Positions 40,509 through 48,753 of a stretch of 64,000 nucleotides of DNA are shown here, one piece after another; positions within the stretch are counted from its first letter, which is position 1, and each line of letters opens with the position of its first letter. The stretch covers positions 4,669,501-4,733,500 of the forward strand of contig NZ_CP020555.1 of assembly GCF_002080455.1 (NCBI RefSeq), in the 5' to 3' direction. The translations under genes and the position numbers were made by a program. This stretch comes from Streptomyces sp. Sge12 (GTDB lineage Bacteria > Actinomycetota > Actinomycetes > Streptomycetales > Streptomycetaceae). The notes under the pieces are model-generated. The model had not been told where the DNA came from. It did not search any database and saw only the letters and a program-made list of their open reading frames with translations.

Positions 40509-41389
40509 GCGCTCGCAGGAGTCTGGAAGGCCAGGTCGCCGTCGTCACCGGTGCCGCCCGGGGGGTCGGCGAGCTGCTTGCGCGCAAGCTGTCGGCCCGC
40601 GGGGCGAAGGTCGCCCTCGTCGGTCTGGAGCCGGAGGCCCTCAAGGAGGTCTCCGAGCGGCTGCACACCGACAGCGACCACTGGTACGCCGACGTCACCG
40701 ATCACGCGGCCATGGCCCGGGTCGCCGAGGAGGTCAAGCAGCGCTTCGGCAAGGTGGACCTCGTCGTCGCCAATGCGGGCGTGGCCGCCGGCGGGCCGTT
40801 CGTCGACTCGGACCCGGACGCCTGGCGCCGGGTGATCGAGGTCAACCTGGTCGGCGGGGCCGTCACCGCCCGCGCCTTCCTGCCCGTACTGATGGAGAGC
40901 CGCGGCTACTTCCTCCAGATCGCCTCGCTCGCCGCGATCACCCCGGCGCCGATGATGACCGCCTACTGCGCCTCCAAGTCCGGGGTCGAGGCCTTCGCGC
41001 ACTGCCTGCGCGCGGAGGTCGCACACAAGGGGGTGAAGGTCGGGGTCGGTTACCTCTCCTGGACCGACACGGACATGGTGCGCGGGGCCGACCAGGACGA
41101 GGTCATGCGGGAGTTGCGGCAGCGGCTGCCGTGGCCGTCGAACCGTACGTACCCGCTGGGGCCGGCCGTCGACCGGATCGTCGCGGGCATCGAGCGGCGC
41201 TCGCCGCACGTGTACGCGCAGTGGTGGCTGCGCGGCATGCAGGGGCTGCGCGGCTATCTGCCCGGCATGATCGCCACGGTCGGGCAGCGCGAGATGAGGC
41301 ACTTCGAGCCGCGCCTGGGCCAGGTGTCCAAGGGGCTCGTCGGGGCCGGCGGGGCCGCCGACGAGAAGGAGCGCACACAGAGTCACTGA
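40505..41389 (+). CDS. SDR family oxidoreductase
   Basis: A 294-residue short-chain dehydrogenase. The NAD(P) motif VVTGAARGVGELLARKL (TGxxxGxG), NAG in VVANAGVAAGG, catalytic Ser in QIASLAAITPAP, and YxxxK in AYCASKSGVEAF are intact. It would interconvert an alcohol and ketone or aldehyde. AAGGAG precedes GTG 40505, which overlaps the hydrolase stop. The order monooxygenase, hydrolase, SDR matches mymA-lipR-sadH of M. tuberculosis as I remember it. Confidence 0.92.
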   Translation: MSARRSLEGQVAVVTGAARGVGELLARKLSARGAKVALVGLEPEALKEVSERLHTDSDHWYADVTDHAAMARVAEEVKQRFGKVDLVVANAGVAAGGPFVDSDPDAWRRVIEVNLVGGAVTARAFLPVLMESRGYFLQIASLAAITPAPMMTAYCASKSGVEAFAHCLRAEVAHKGVKVGVGYLSWTDTDMVRGADQDEVMRELRQRLPWPSNRTYPLGPAVDRIVAGIERRSPHVYAQWWLRGMQGLRGYLPGMIATVGQREMRHFEPRLGQVSKGLVGAGGAADEKERTQSH

Positions 41390-41466
41390 TCGAAATGCGC
41401 GCTGTGTCCGCCCGTGCAAGTCTGGTCGAGGCCCCACCCCCCGACACCCCTCATGGAGTGAACAGC

Positions 41467-41643
41467 ATGGGTATCAAGGACCAGTTCCAGGACAAGGCGC
41501 AGGAGCTCGAGGAGAAGGCGCGGCAGGCGCAGAAGCCCGGCAGGGGAGCGCAGGGCGAGCGGGCCGCGCGCGCTCCGCAGCCGAAGGACTCGCCGCAGCG
41601 GTCGTTCGACGACATCCAGGACGAGCTCGACGACCGGACCTGA
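41467..41643 (+). CDS. small hydrophilic stress-type protein
   Basis: A 58-residue, highly charged, probably disordered or helical protein (MGIKDQFQDKAQELEEKARQ ... FDDIQDELDD). The opening resembles CsbD/Rv0909-like small antitoxin or stress proteins, but no partner gene is adjacent. TGGAG precedes the ATG; GTG 41458 is an alternative start. A strong hairpin follows 25 bp after the stop. Confidence 0.65.
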   Translation: MGIKDQFQDKAQELEEKARQAQKPGRGAQGERAARAPQPKDSPQRSFDDIQDELDDRT

Positions 41644-41667
41644 TGGCCCGAACCCGTACGCAGCGCC

Positions 41668-41706
41668 GAGGGGCGCGATCCCGGTCGTTCTGGGATCGCG
41701 CCCCTC
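41668..41706. terminator. bidirectional hairpin terminator
   Basis: GAGGGGCGCGATCCC (41668-41682) and its exact complement (41692-41706) form a 15-bp stem with a 9-nt loop, between the small + strand gene and the convergent tricorn gene. Confidence 0.9.
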
Positions 41707-41718
41707 CCGCATGGGAAC

Positions 41719-44700
41719 TCACTGCCTCGGCGGCAGCTTCGGACGGCGCCGGTCCGGTACGTCCGTGTAGCCGGGCGGCACCGCGGCCGGGTCCTGTTCC
41801 AGCAGCTCCAGCGCCAGGTGCACGGCGTCGTCGAGTTGGGCGTGGCGGCCCTCCGCCCAGTCGAGCGGAGTGCGCTGGATCTCCAGGTCCGGCTCCACGC
41901 CGTGGTTCTCCACCGACCAGCCGTACTCCGGGAACCAGGCGGCATTCATCGGCACCGTGATCACCGTGCCGTCCCCGAGGGTGTGCCGGCCGGTCATGCC
42001 GACCACCCCGCCCCAGGTGCGCAGGCCCACCACCGGGCCCAGGCCCAGCAGTTTGAAGGCCGCCGTGATCATGTCCCCGTCCGAGGAGGTCGCCTCGTCG
42101 GCCAGCGCCACGATCGGACCGCGGGGCGCGTTGGAGGCGTAACTGACCGGCTGGGCGTTGCGGGTCAGGTCCCAGCCGAGGATGGAACGGGTCAGCTTCT
42201 CGACCACCAGCTCGCTGATGTGCCCGCCCGCGTTGCCGCGTACGTCCACGATCAGCGCCGGCCGGGACATCTCCATCCGCAGGTCGCGGTTGAACTGCGC
42301 CCAGCCCGAGCCGCCCATGTCGGGGATGTGGAGGTAGCCGCACCGGCCGCCGCTGATCTCCCGGACCGCCTCGCGCCGCTTGGACACCCAGTCCTGGTAG
42401 CGCAGCGGCCGCTCGTCGATCAGCGGCACGATGGCGACCCGGCGGGCCCGGCCCTCGCCCGCCGCGGGCTGGAAGGTCAGCTCCACGGTGGTCCCGCCCG
42501 CCGCCGCGAGCAGCGGGTAGGGCCCGGCGACCGGGTCCACCGGCCGCCCGTCGACGTGGGTGAGCACCGCGCCCTCCCGGATGCCGGTGCCGGCCAGCGG
42601 GGAGCGGGCCTTGGAGTCCGAGGACTCGCCGGGCAGGATCCGGCTGACCACCCATTCCCCGTCCCGGGGGAAGAGGTTGGCGCCGAGCAGGCCGATCGCC
42701 CGCTGGTAGTGCGGGGGGCCCTCGTTGCGGCGCGCGGGGGAGACGTAGGCGTGCGAGGTGCCGAGTTCGCCGAGGACCTCGCGCAGCAGGTCGGCGAACT
42801 CGTCGGGCGAGGCGACCCGTTCGACCAGGGGGCGGTACTGGGCGAGCACCCCGTCCCAGTCGATGCCGCACATCTTCGGCTCCCAGAAGTACGCGCGGGT
42901 GATCCGCCCGGCCTCCTCGTAGGCCTGGCGCCACTCGGCCGCCGGGTCCACCTCGTGCAGGATGCGCCGCAGGTCCAGGTAGACGGTCGAGTCGCTGTCG
43001 CCCGACTCGGTGGCCGGGACCGCGCGCAGGTCGCCGTCGTCATTGATGACGAGCCGGGTGCCGTCGCCGCTGATCGCGAACCAGTCCAGCCCCGAGGCCA
43101 GTTCGGTCTTGCGGGCCTTGGTGAGGTCGAAGTGCTCCAGCGTCGGCTTGCCGCTGATGTCGGCCGGGTTGGCGAAGGTCTCGCCGAGCGCGCCCGAGAT
43201 CGGCCAGCGCAGCCACACCAGCCCGCCGCCGTGCACCGGGTACAGGGCCGAGTACTTGGACGCGGTCACCGGGAACGGCGTGACCCGGCTCTCCAGCCCC
43301 TCCACCTCCACGGTGACGGCTCCGTCGCCCTCGCCCGAGTCGCCCTCGGCCAGGTCGAGGCCGCCGGCGGCCGGTCGTCCCTCGGCGGAGAGCGCGAAGG
43401 GGGACGGGGTCGCGGAGGACAGCGGCACCAGGTACGGGCGGCAGCCCAGCGGGAAGGAGAGGTCGCCGGTGTGCACGTCGTAGACCGGGTCGAAGCCGCG
43501 CCACGACAGGAAGGCGAGGTAGCGCCCGTCCCGGGTGAAGACCGGGTTCTCGTCCTCGAAGCGGCCGTTGGTGACGTCCACGATGACGCGGGCGCCGGGG
43601 CCGGAGATCCGGGCCATCTTGATCTGCCGCAGTGACCGGCCGATGCCCGGGTGCGACCAGGTCAGCCAGGCTCCGTCGGGGGAGAAGGCCAGGTCGGTGA
43701 CGGGGCCGTTGATGGAGGCGATCAGCTCGGTGACCTCGCCGTTGGACTCCTCGGTGGCATCGATGAGCAGCAGCCGGCCGTCGTTGGAGGCGATGGCGAG
43801 CCGCTCGCCGTCCGGGTCCGCGAGCAGTTCGGTGACCCGCCCCAACTGGCCGGAGGCCAGCCGGCGCGGCTCGCGCTCGCCGGAGGCCCGCGGCAGGTAG
43901 GCGATCTCGATCGCGTCCTCGCCCTCGGCGTCGGTGATGTAGGCGACCTGCCCGCCGCTGCCGAGCATCTCCGGCAGCCGCACCCGTACGCCCGGGGTGT
44001 CGGCGATCGTCCGGGCCGGGCCGTCGCGGTGGGTCAGCCAGTAGAGGCTGCCGCGCACCACGACGGCGCTGGCGCGCCCGGTGGTGTCCACGGAGAGCGA
44101 GTCGACGTGGCTGGCGGCGGGCACCTGGTAGGGGCGGCGGCCCGCGCGCGGGCCGGCGAGGCGGACGTCGAGCCTGCGCGGGACGGCGTCCGGGTCCAGG
44201 GACTCGACGAGCCACAGGTCGCCGGCGCACTGGTAGACGATGCGGGAGCCGTCGCTGGAGGCGTGCCGGGCGTAGAACTCCTCGTGATCGGTGTGGCGGC
44301 GCAGATCGGTGCCGTCGGGCAGGCAGGAGTACAGGTTGCCGATGCCCTCGTGGTCGGAGAGGAAGGCGATCCGGCCGGCCACGAACATCGGGGAGTCGAG
44401 GTGCCCCTCGATGTCCTCCAGCAGCCGCTGCCCGTGCAGCCACAGCCGGCCGGTGGCGCCGCCGCGGTAGCGCTTCCAGGCGGCGGGTTCGTGCGGGGGC
44501 TTGCCGGTGAGCAGCAGGGAGTGCCGCTCGCCCTCCTCGGTGCAGCGCACCTGGATGTCGGAGACGGGCCCCCAGGGCAGGCGGCCGCCGGGGCTGCCGT
44601 CGGTCGGGAGGGTGTAGGCCCAGGCGAAGTAGGAGAAGGGCTGGCTGTGCGAGGACACGGCCAGGATGTCGCTGCGGCCGTCCTCGTCGGGCGGGGTCCA

Positions 44701-45000
44701 GCCGCAGACGCGGGTGTCGAGGGCGCCCCAGTAGCTGAGCTGCCGGGCGGGGCCGCCGTCGACGGGGGCGAGGTGGATCTCGGGATCGAGGCTGCGCCAG
44801 CTGGTGAAGGCGATGTGCTTGCCGTCGGGGGAGAAGCGCGGGTGGCCGACCCGGGTCCGGTCGACGGTGATGCGCCAGGCGCGCCCGGGCGTCCGCCCGT
44901 CGGGGACCAGCGGGGCGACCCAGAGGTCGTCCTCGGTGGTGAAGCAGAGAAGGTCGTCGTGCAGGTGCGGGAACCGGAGGTACGCGACGTCGTGACTCAC
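41719..45000 (-). CDS. tricorn-like protease (S41 family)
   Basis: A 1093-residue cytosolic peptidase. An N-terminal six-bladed and then a second beta-propeller (about 1-620; repeated phrases such as GHPRFSPDGKHIAFTSW and DENPVFTRDGRYLAFLSWRG) filter substrates. A PDZ domain (about 760-850) and an S41 catalytic domain follow: Ser-His in GTSHAYVS, nucleophile Ser in DEATSSDGDM, and Glu in SVENHGVEPD, as in the archaeal tricorn tetrad. It degrades peptides released by the proteasome or other proteases. GTG 45000 is the start; the frame beyond is a shadow of the TetR gene. It is divergent from tetR across a gap holding two operator-like sites. Confidence 0.93.
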   Translation of the reverse strand: MSHDVAYLRFPHLHDDLLCFTTEDDLWVAPLVPDGRTPGRAWRITVDRTRVGHPRFSPDGKHIAFTSWRSLDPEIHLAPVDGGPARQLSYWGALDTRVCGWTPPDEDGRSDILAVSSHSQPFSYFAWAYTLPTDGSPGGRLPWGPVSDIQVRCTEEGERHSLLLTGKPPHEPAAWKRYRGGATGRLWLHGQRLLEDIEGHLDSPMFVAGRIAFLSDHEGIGNLYSCLPDGTDLRRHTDHEEFYARHASSDGSRIVYQCAGDLWLVESLDPDAVPRRLDVRLAGPRAGRRPYQVPAASHVDSLSVDTTGRASAVVVRGSLYWLTHRDGPARTIADTPGVRVRLPEMLGSGGQVAYITDAEGEDAIEIAYLPRASGEREPRRLASGQLGRVTELLADPDGERLAIASNDGRLLLIDATEESNGEVTELIASINGPVTDLAFSPDGAWLTWSHPGIGRSLRQIKMARISGPGARVIVDVTNGRFEDENPVFTRDGRYLAFLSWRGFDPVYDVHTGDLSFPLGCRPYLVPLSSATPSPFALSAEGRPAAGGLDLAEGDSGEGDGAVTVEVEGLESRVTPFPVTASKYSALYPVHGGGLVWLRWPISGALGETFANPADISGKPTLEHFDLTKARKTELASGLDWFAISGDGTRLVINDDGDLRAVPATESGDSDSTVYLDLRRILHEVDPAAEWRQAYEEAGRITRAYFWEPKMCGIDWDGVLAQYRPLVERVASPDEFADLLREVLGELGTSHAYVSPARRNEGPPHYQRAIGLLGANLFPRDGEWVVSRILPGESSDSKARSPLAGTGIREGAVLTHVDGRPVDPVAGPYPLLAAAGGTTVELTFQPAAGEGRARRVAIVPLIDERPLRYQDWVSKRREAVREISGGRCGYLHIPDMGGSGWAQFNRDLRMEMSRPALIVDVRGNAGGHISELVVEKLTRSILGWDLTRNAQPVSYASNAPRGPIVALADEATSSDGDMITAAFKLLGLGPVVGLRTWGGVVGMTGRHTLGDGTVITVPMNAAWFPEYGWSVENHGVEPDLEIQRTPLDWAEGRHAQLDDAVHLALELLEQDPAAVPPGYTDVPDRRRPKLPPRQ

Positions 45001-45066
45001 CCCCCAATGCTTTCCGCGCAGGGGGGCCATGGCAACTCGTACAGGTGATCCATGCCACCCCCTCGA

Positions 45067-45091
45067 GCGAAACGGAACGGTTTCGTTTCGC
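45067..45091. promoter_or_regulatory. TetR-type operator, site 1
   Basis: GCGAAAC (45067-45073) and GTTTCGC (45085-45091) form an outer dyad. Inside it, CGAAAC-N6-GTTTCG is also a perfect inverted repeat. It lies in the gap between the tricorn gene and the TetR gene, 67 bp from the tricorn start. Confidence 0.6.
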
Positions 45092-45118
45092 TTGGAGTGG
45101 GGGTATCGTCTTAAGCGT

Positions 45119-45132
45119 ACGGAACAGTTTCG
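45119..45132. promoter_or_regulatory. TetR-type operator, site 2
   Basis: ACGGAACAGTTTCG matches 13 of 14 bases of ACGGAACGGTTTCG in site 1 (45072-45085), 47 bp away, and ends 18 bp before the TetR start codon. Two sites in one divergent gap fit autoregulation by the TetR protein. Confidence 0.6.
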
Positions 45133-45150
45133 ATCGGGCGGGAGACGGAG

Positions 45151-45741
45151 ATGACCGAGGCGATGGCGGCTCGGCGCAGCCGGATCACCCCCGAACGGCA
45201 GGCCGAACTGCACGAGGCGGTCCTCGACCTCCTGCGTGACGTCGGCTACGAGGCGCTGACCATGGACGCGGTCGCCGCCCGTACGAAGTCCAGCAAGGCC
45301 ACCCTCTACCGCCAGTGGGGGAGCAAGCCGGAACTGGTCGCCAAGGCCCTGCGGTGCACGCAGCCGGTCTCGCTGCGCGAGATCGACACGGGCACCCTGC
45401 GCGGGGACTTCGCGCGCATGGTCGAGCACTCCGACGACGCGCAGATGGCCAAGGACACCGCGCTGATGCGGGGTCTGGCCCATGCCGTCCACGAGAGCCC
45501 GGAGTTGCACAAGGCCCTGCGCGACCTGCTGGTCGACCCGGAGATCAACGGTCTCCAGGCGATGCTGCAACGCGCGGTGGACCGGGGCGAGATCCGCCCG
45601 GACTGTCCCGCGCTCGACTTCGTACCGCACATGCTCATCGGGGCGTTCATCGCGCTCCCGCTGATCGAGGACCGCCCGGTGGACCGGGCCTTCCTCGGTG
45701 ACTTCATCGACGCCGTGGTCTTCCCCGCCCTCGGCGTCTGA
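45151..45741 (+). CDS. TetR family transcriptional regulator
   Basis: A 196-residue repressor. The N-terminal HTH (about 13-60) is typical: ERQAELHEAVLDLLRDVGYEALTMDAVAAR then KSSKATLYRQWGSKPELV. The C-terminal ligand domain belongs to the type with PHMLIGAFIALPLIEDRPVD. GGAGACGGAG precedes the ATG. It likely represses itself and the MMPL exporter downstream, and perhaps the tricorn gene, through the two similar operator sites upstream. Confidence 0.9.
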   Translation: MTEAMAARRSRITPERQAELHEAVLDLLRDVGYEALTMDAVAARTKSSKATLYRQWGSKPELVAKALRCTQPVSLREIDTGTLRGDFARMVEHSDDAQMAKDTALMRGLAHAVHESPELHKALRDLLVDPEINGLQAMLQRAVDRGEIRPDCPALDFVPHMLIGAFIALPLIEDRPVDRAFLGDFIDAVVFPALGV

Positions 45742-45872
45742 TCCTCGCCCCTCCCCGTCCCCGGCACCGCCCCATCGCTGCTCCTGACACGCCGCTCTCG
45801 TCGTCGGGCCGGCTCTTCACGCCCTGATCCGCACCGGATCCATCCCACGACCTGAACGGGAGAACCACCGAC

Positions 45873-48071
45873 GTGGCTACCTTCCTCTACCGACTCGGCA
45901 GGGGCGCCTTCCGGCGCCGCGGCCTCGTCGCCCTCCTCTGGGTGGCGTTGCTGTTCGCCGCCGGCTTCGGCGCCGCCTCGGCGGCCGCACCCACCTCCGG
46001 CTCGTTCTCGATACCCGGCACGGAGGCCCAGAAGGCCTTCGACCTGCTGGACAAGCGCTTCCCGGGCATGGCCGCCGACGGCGCCACCGCCCGCATCGTC
46101 ATCAAGGCCCCCGAGGGCGCCAAGGTCACCGACCCCGGCCCCAAGGCCGAGGTCCAGAAGATCGTCACGGGGCTGAAGACCGGACCGGGCGCGGCCGAGA
46201 TCTCCTCCGTCGCCGACCCGTACGAGGCCCAGGCCGTGAGCCAGGACGGCTCCACCGCCTACATCAGCGCCAAGTACAGCGTCAGCGGCATGGAGCTGAA
46301 GGACGCCACCCGTGACGCGCTCAAGGACTCGGGCGAGGGCGCCAAGGCCGCCGGGCTGAACGTCCAGATCGGCGGTGACGCGCTGATGGCCGCCCCCGAG
46401 ACGGGCTCCGGCGAGATCATCGGCATCGCGGTCGCCGCGATCGTCCTCGTCATCACCTTCGGCTCGCTGATCGCGGCCGGTCTGCCGCTGCTGACCGCGC
46501 TGATCGGCGTGGGCATCGGCGTCTCCTCCATCACCGCGCTCGCCAACGTGCTGGACCTCGGCAACACCACCGCCACCCTCGCGACGATGATCGGCCTCGC
46601 GGTCGGCATCGACTACGCCCTCTTCATCGTCTCCCGCTACCGCGTGGAGCTCGCCGAGGGCCGCGAGCGCGACGAGGCCGCGGGCCGTGCCGTCGGCACC
46701 GCCGGCTCCGCCGTCGTCTTCGCCGGTCTGACCGTCGTCATCGCCCTGGTGGGCCTGGCCGTCGTCAACATCCCGATGCTGACCAAGATGGGCTTCGCCG
46801 CCGCGGGCACCGTGGTCATCGCCGTGCTCGTCGCGCTGACCCTGGTCCCGGCCATCCTCGCCTTCGCGGGCAAGAAGGTGCTGCCGGCGGGCAAGAAGAG
46901 CCGCCTGTTCGGCAAGGGCAAGCCGGCGGGAGCCGAGAAGAAGGCCAACGGCGGCACCCGCTGGGCCCGCTTCGTCCTGCGCCGCCCGGTCATGGTGCTG
47001 CTGGCCGGTGTGATCGGTCTCGGCGTCATCGCCATCCCGGCGAGCAAGCTGGAGATGGGCCTGCCGGACGACGGCGCCCAGCCGGTCTCCACCACCCAGC
47101 GCCAGGCGTACGACCTGCTGTCCGACGGCTTCGGCCCGGGCTTCAACGGCCCGCTGATGGTGGTCGTGGACGGCAACAAGGCCCTGGCCGACTCCACCGC
47201 CGACCGGATCAAGGGTCTGGACGGGGTCGTCGCGGTCACCCCGCCGACCCTCAACGAGGCCGGCGACGCCGCGGTGATCACCGTGATCCCGAAGGACCGC
47301 CCCTCCTCCGCGCACACCGAGGAACTGGTCCACGAGATCCGCGACGGCAGTGGTGACGACGTCCTCGTCACCGGCGCCACCGCGATGAACATCGACTTCT
47401 CGCAGAAGATGAACGACGCGCTGCTGCCCTACCTGGCGCTCGTCGTCGGCCTCGCCTTCCTGCTGCTGATGCTGGTCTTCCGCTCGGTCCTGGTCCCGCT
47501 CAAGGCGGCCCTCGGCTTCCTGCTCTCGGTCGTCGCCGCGCTCGGCGCCGTCGTCGCGGTCTTCCAGTGGGGCTGGCTCGGCTCGGTCTTCGGAGTGGAG
47601 CAGACCGGTCCGATCATGTCGATGATGCCGATCTTCATGGTGGGTGTCGTCTTCGGTCTGGCCATGGACTACGAGGTCTTCCTCGTCACCCGGATGCGTG
47701 AGGCGTACGTCCACGGCGAGCGCCCGGGCCAGGCCGTGGTCACCGGCTTCCAGTACAGCGCGCGGGTCGTCGTGGCCGCCGCCGTCATCATGATCGCGGT
47801 GTTCGCGGGCTTCATCGGGGCCAGCGAGCAGATGGTCAAGATGATCGGCTTCGGTCTGGCCGTCGCCGTCTTCTTCGACGCCTTCGTGGTCCGCATGGCC
47901 ATCGTCCCGGCGGTGCTCGCCCTGCTCGGACACAAGGCCTGGTGGCTGCCGAAGTGGCTGGACCGACTGCTGCCGAACGTGGACGTGGAGGGCGAGAGCC
48001 TGCGCAAGCACCTGGAGTCCACGCAGTCCCCGCACGGCCCGGACAAGGACCGCGAGCTGGTCGACGCCTGA
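45873..48071 (+). CDS. MMPL family RND transporter
   Basis: A 732-residue membrane protein with two sets of six membrane segments and two outer loops, as in actinobacterial MMPL exporters of lipids or drugs. Proton-relay Asp-Tyr pairs are seen in VGIDYALFIVSRYR and LAMDYEVFLVTRMRE. The start is GTG 45873 after CGGGAG. It follows tetR by 131 bp and ends before a strong bidirectional hairpin, so tetR-MMPL is one unit. Substrate is unknown. Confidence 0.92.
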   Translation: MATFLYRLGRGAFRRRGLVALLWVALLFAAGFGAASAAAPTSGSFSIPGTEAQKAFDLLDKRFPGMAADGATARIVIKAPEGAKVTDPGPKAEVQKIVTGLKTGPGAAEISSVADPYEAQAVSQDGSTAYISAKYSVSGMELKDATRDALKDSGEGAKAAGLNVQIGGDALMAAPETGSGEIIGIAVAAIVLVITFGSLIAAGLPLLTALIGVGIGVSSITALANVLDLGNTTATLATMIGLAVGIDYALFIVSRYRVELAEGRERDEAAGRAVGTAGSAVVFAGLTVVIALVGLAVVNIPMLTKMGFAAAGTVVIAVLVALTLVPAILAFAGKKVLPAGKKSRLFGKGKPAGAEKKANGGTRWARFVLRRPVMVLLAGVIGLGVIAIPASKLEMGLPDDGAQPVSTTQRQAYDLLSDGFGPGFNGPLMVVVDGNKALADSTADRIKGLDGVVAVTPPTLNEAGDAAVITVIPKDRPSSAHTEELVHEIRDGSGDDVLVTGATAMNIDFSQKMNDALLPYLALVVGLAFLLLMLVFRSVLVPLKAALGFLLSVVAALGAVVAVFQWGWLGSVFGVEQTGPIMSMMPIFMVGVVFGLAMDYEVFLVTRMREAYVHGERPGQAVVTGFQYSARVVVAAAVIMIAVFAGFIGASEQMVKMIGFGLAVAVFFDAFVVRMAIVPAVLALLGHKAWWLPKWLDRLLPNVDVEGESLRKHLESTQSPHGPDKDRELVDA

Positions 48072-48129
48072 CCCCGCCCGCCCGCACGAACCGCCCGACC
48101 CCGTCGGCCCCGCACCTGCCGACAGGACA

Positions 48130-48174
48130 GCCCGGCCCCGTACCGCCCGATCATCGGGGGGTACGGGGCCGGGC
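48130..48174. terminator. long bidirectional hairpin terminator
   Basis: A 22-bp stem with one mismatch: GCCCGGCCCCGTACC (48130-48144) pairs with 48160-48174, and CCCGAT pairs with ATCGGG inside it. It lies between the convergent MMPL gene and the SsgA-family gene. Confidence 0.9.
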
Positions 48175-48184
48175 CCGGTTGCGC

Positions 48185-48583
48185 CTAACGGGTGGCGGCC
48201 GCGGCGGGGGCGTACGTGCGCCGCAGGAACCGGCGCAGCGCGGCGATGTCGAACTGCACCACGGCGACGCCCTCGGGGGAGTGGAACTCGACGACGGCCT
48301 GGACGCGGCCGCAGGGCCAGATCCGTACGTCCCCGGTCCCGGTCGGGGCCTGGAGACCCGCCTCCAGGAGGGCCAGGGGGAAGACCCACTCGTTGTCGGT
48401 GCCCTCGGGGGACAGGCCCGCCGGGAAGACGATCCGTACGGCCAGCGGCTCGGCGACGGCGAAGCGCAGCGCGACCGGGATGGTCCGGTAGAGGGGGTCG
48501 TCCGTGATGACGCGGGCACGGACCCGCTCCTCGACGTGGCTCGCGGTGGCGGTCGCTGGTGGATTCTCGGCGGTGGCTGACAT
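48185..48583 (-). CDS. ssgE: SsgA-family sporulation/cell division regulator, probably SsgE
   Basis: A 132-residue SsgA-like protein, a family restricted to morphologically complex actinobacteria that directs septum placement and spore maturation. Diagnostic parts are DPLYRTIPVALRFAVAEPLAVRIVF, WVFPLALLEAGL and the end AALRRFLRRTYA. The start is ATG 48583 with GAGGAG 8 nt upstream. From memory, ssgE of S. coelicolor (SCO3158) lies in the same neighbourhood, next to pmt and ECF transporter genes, which is the reason for the symbol; paralogue assignment would need a tree. Confidence 0.85.
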   Translation of the reverse strand: MSATAENPPATATASHVEERVRARVITDDPLYRTIPVALRFAVAEPLAVRIVFPAGLSPEGTDNEWVFPLALLEAGLQAPTGTGDVRIWPCGRVQAVVEFHSPEGVAVVQFDIAALRRFLRRTYAPAAAATR

Positions 48584-48684
48584 CGACAAGACTCCTCGAA
48601 ATCAGAACATTTGCGTCTATTTGTCCTGTCCAGCCTCGCACATTCCCACGAAAGCGCGCGGGTCTCTTTGTGATGCGCCCGCTC

Positions 48685-48701
48685 TTGCCAACGGTTTGCA
48701 A
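48685..48701 (+). promoter_or_regulatory. Nur-like nickel-regulator box overlapping -35
   Basis: TTGCCA-N5-TTGCAA matches the Nur box TTGCAA-N5-TTGCAA at 11 of 12 positions. The left half also serves as a -35-like TTGCCA, with TATGGT (48710-48715) as -10, 19 bp apart. Binding of Ni-loaded Nur would block the promoter of the ECF transporter operon. Confidence 0.6.
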
Positions 48702-48753
48702 CTGGGCACTATGGTTGAACAGCTAAAGACTGCGTAAGAAGCGGAGCCATTCC

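Noticed and set aside
41467..41643. Toxin-antitoxin antitoxin call for the small CsbD/Rv0909-like protein
   Set aside because: No toxin-like gene is adjacent on either side; it is followed by a terminator and the tricorn gene.
48584..48753. Possible cobalamin riboswitch upstream of the CbiM-like gene
   Set aside because: The 170-bp leader shows no B12 box or characteristic junctions; a Nur-like operator explains it better.
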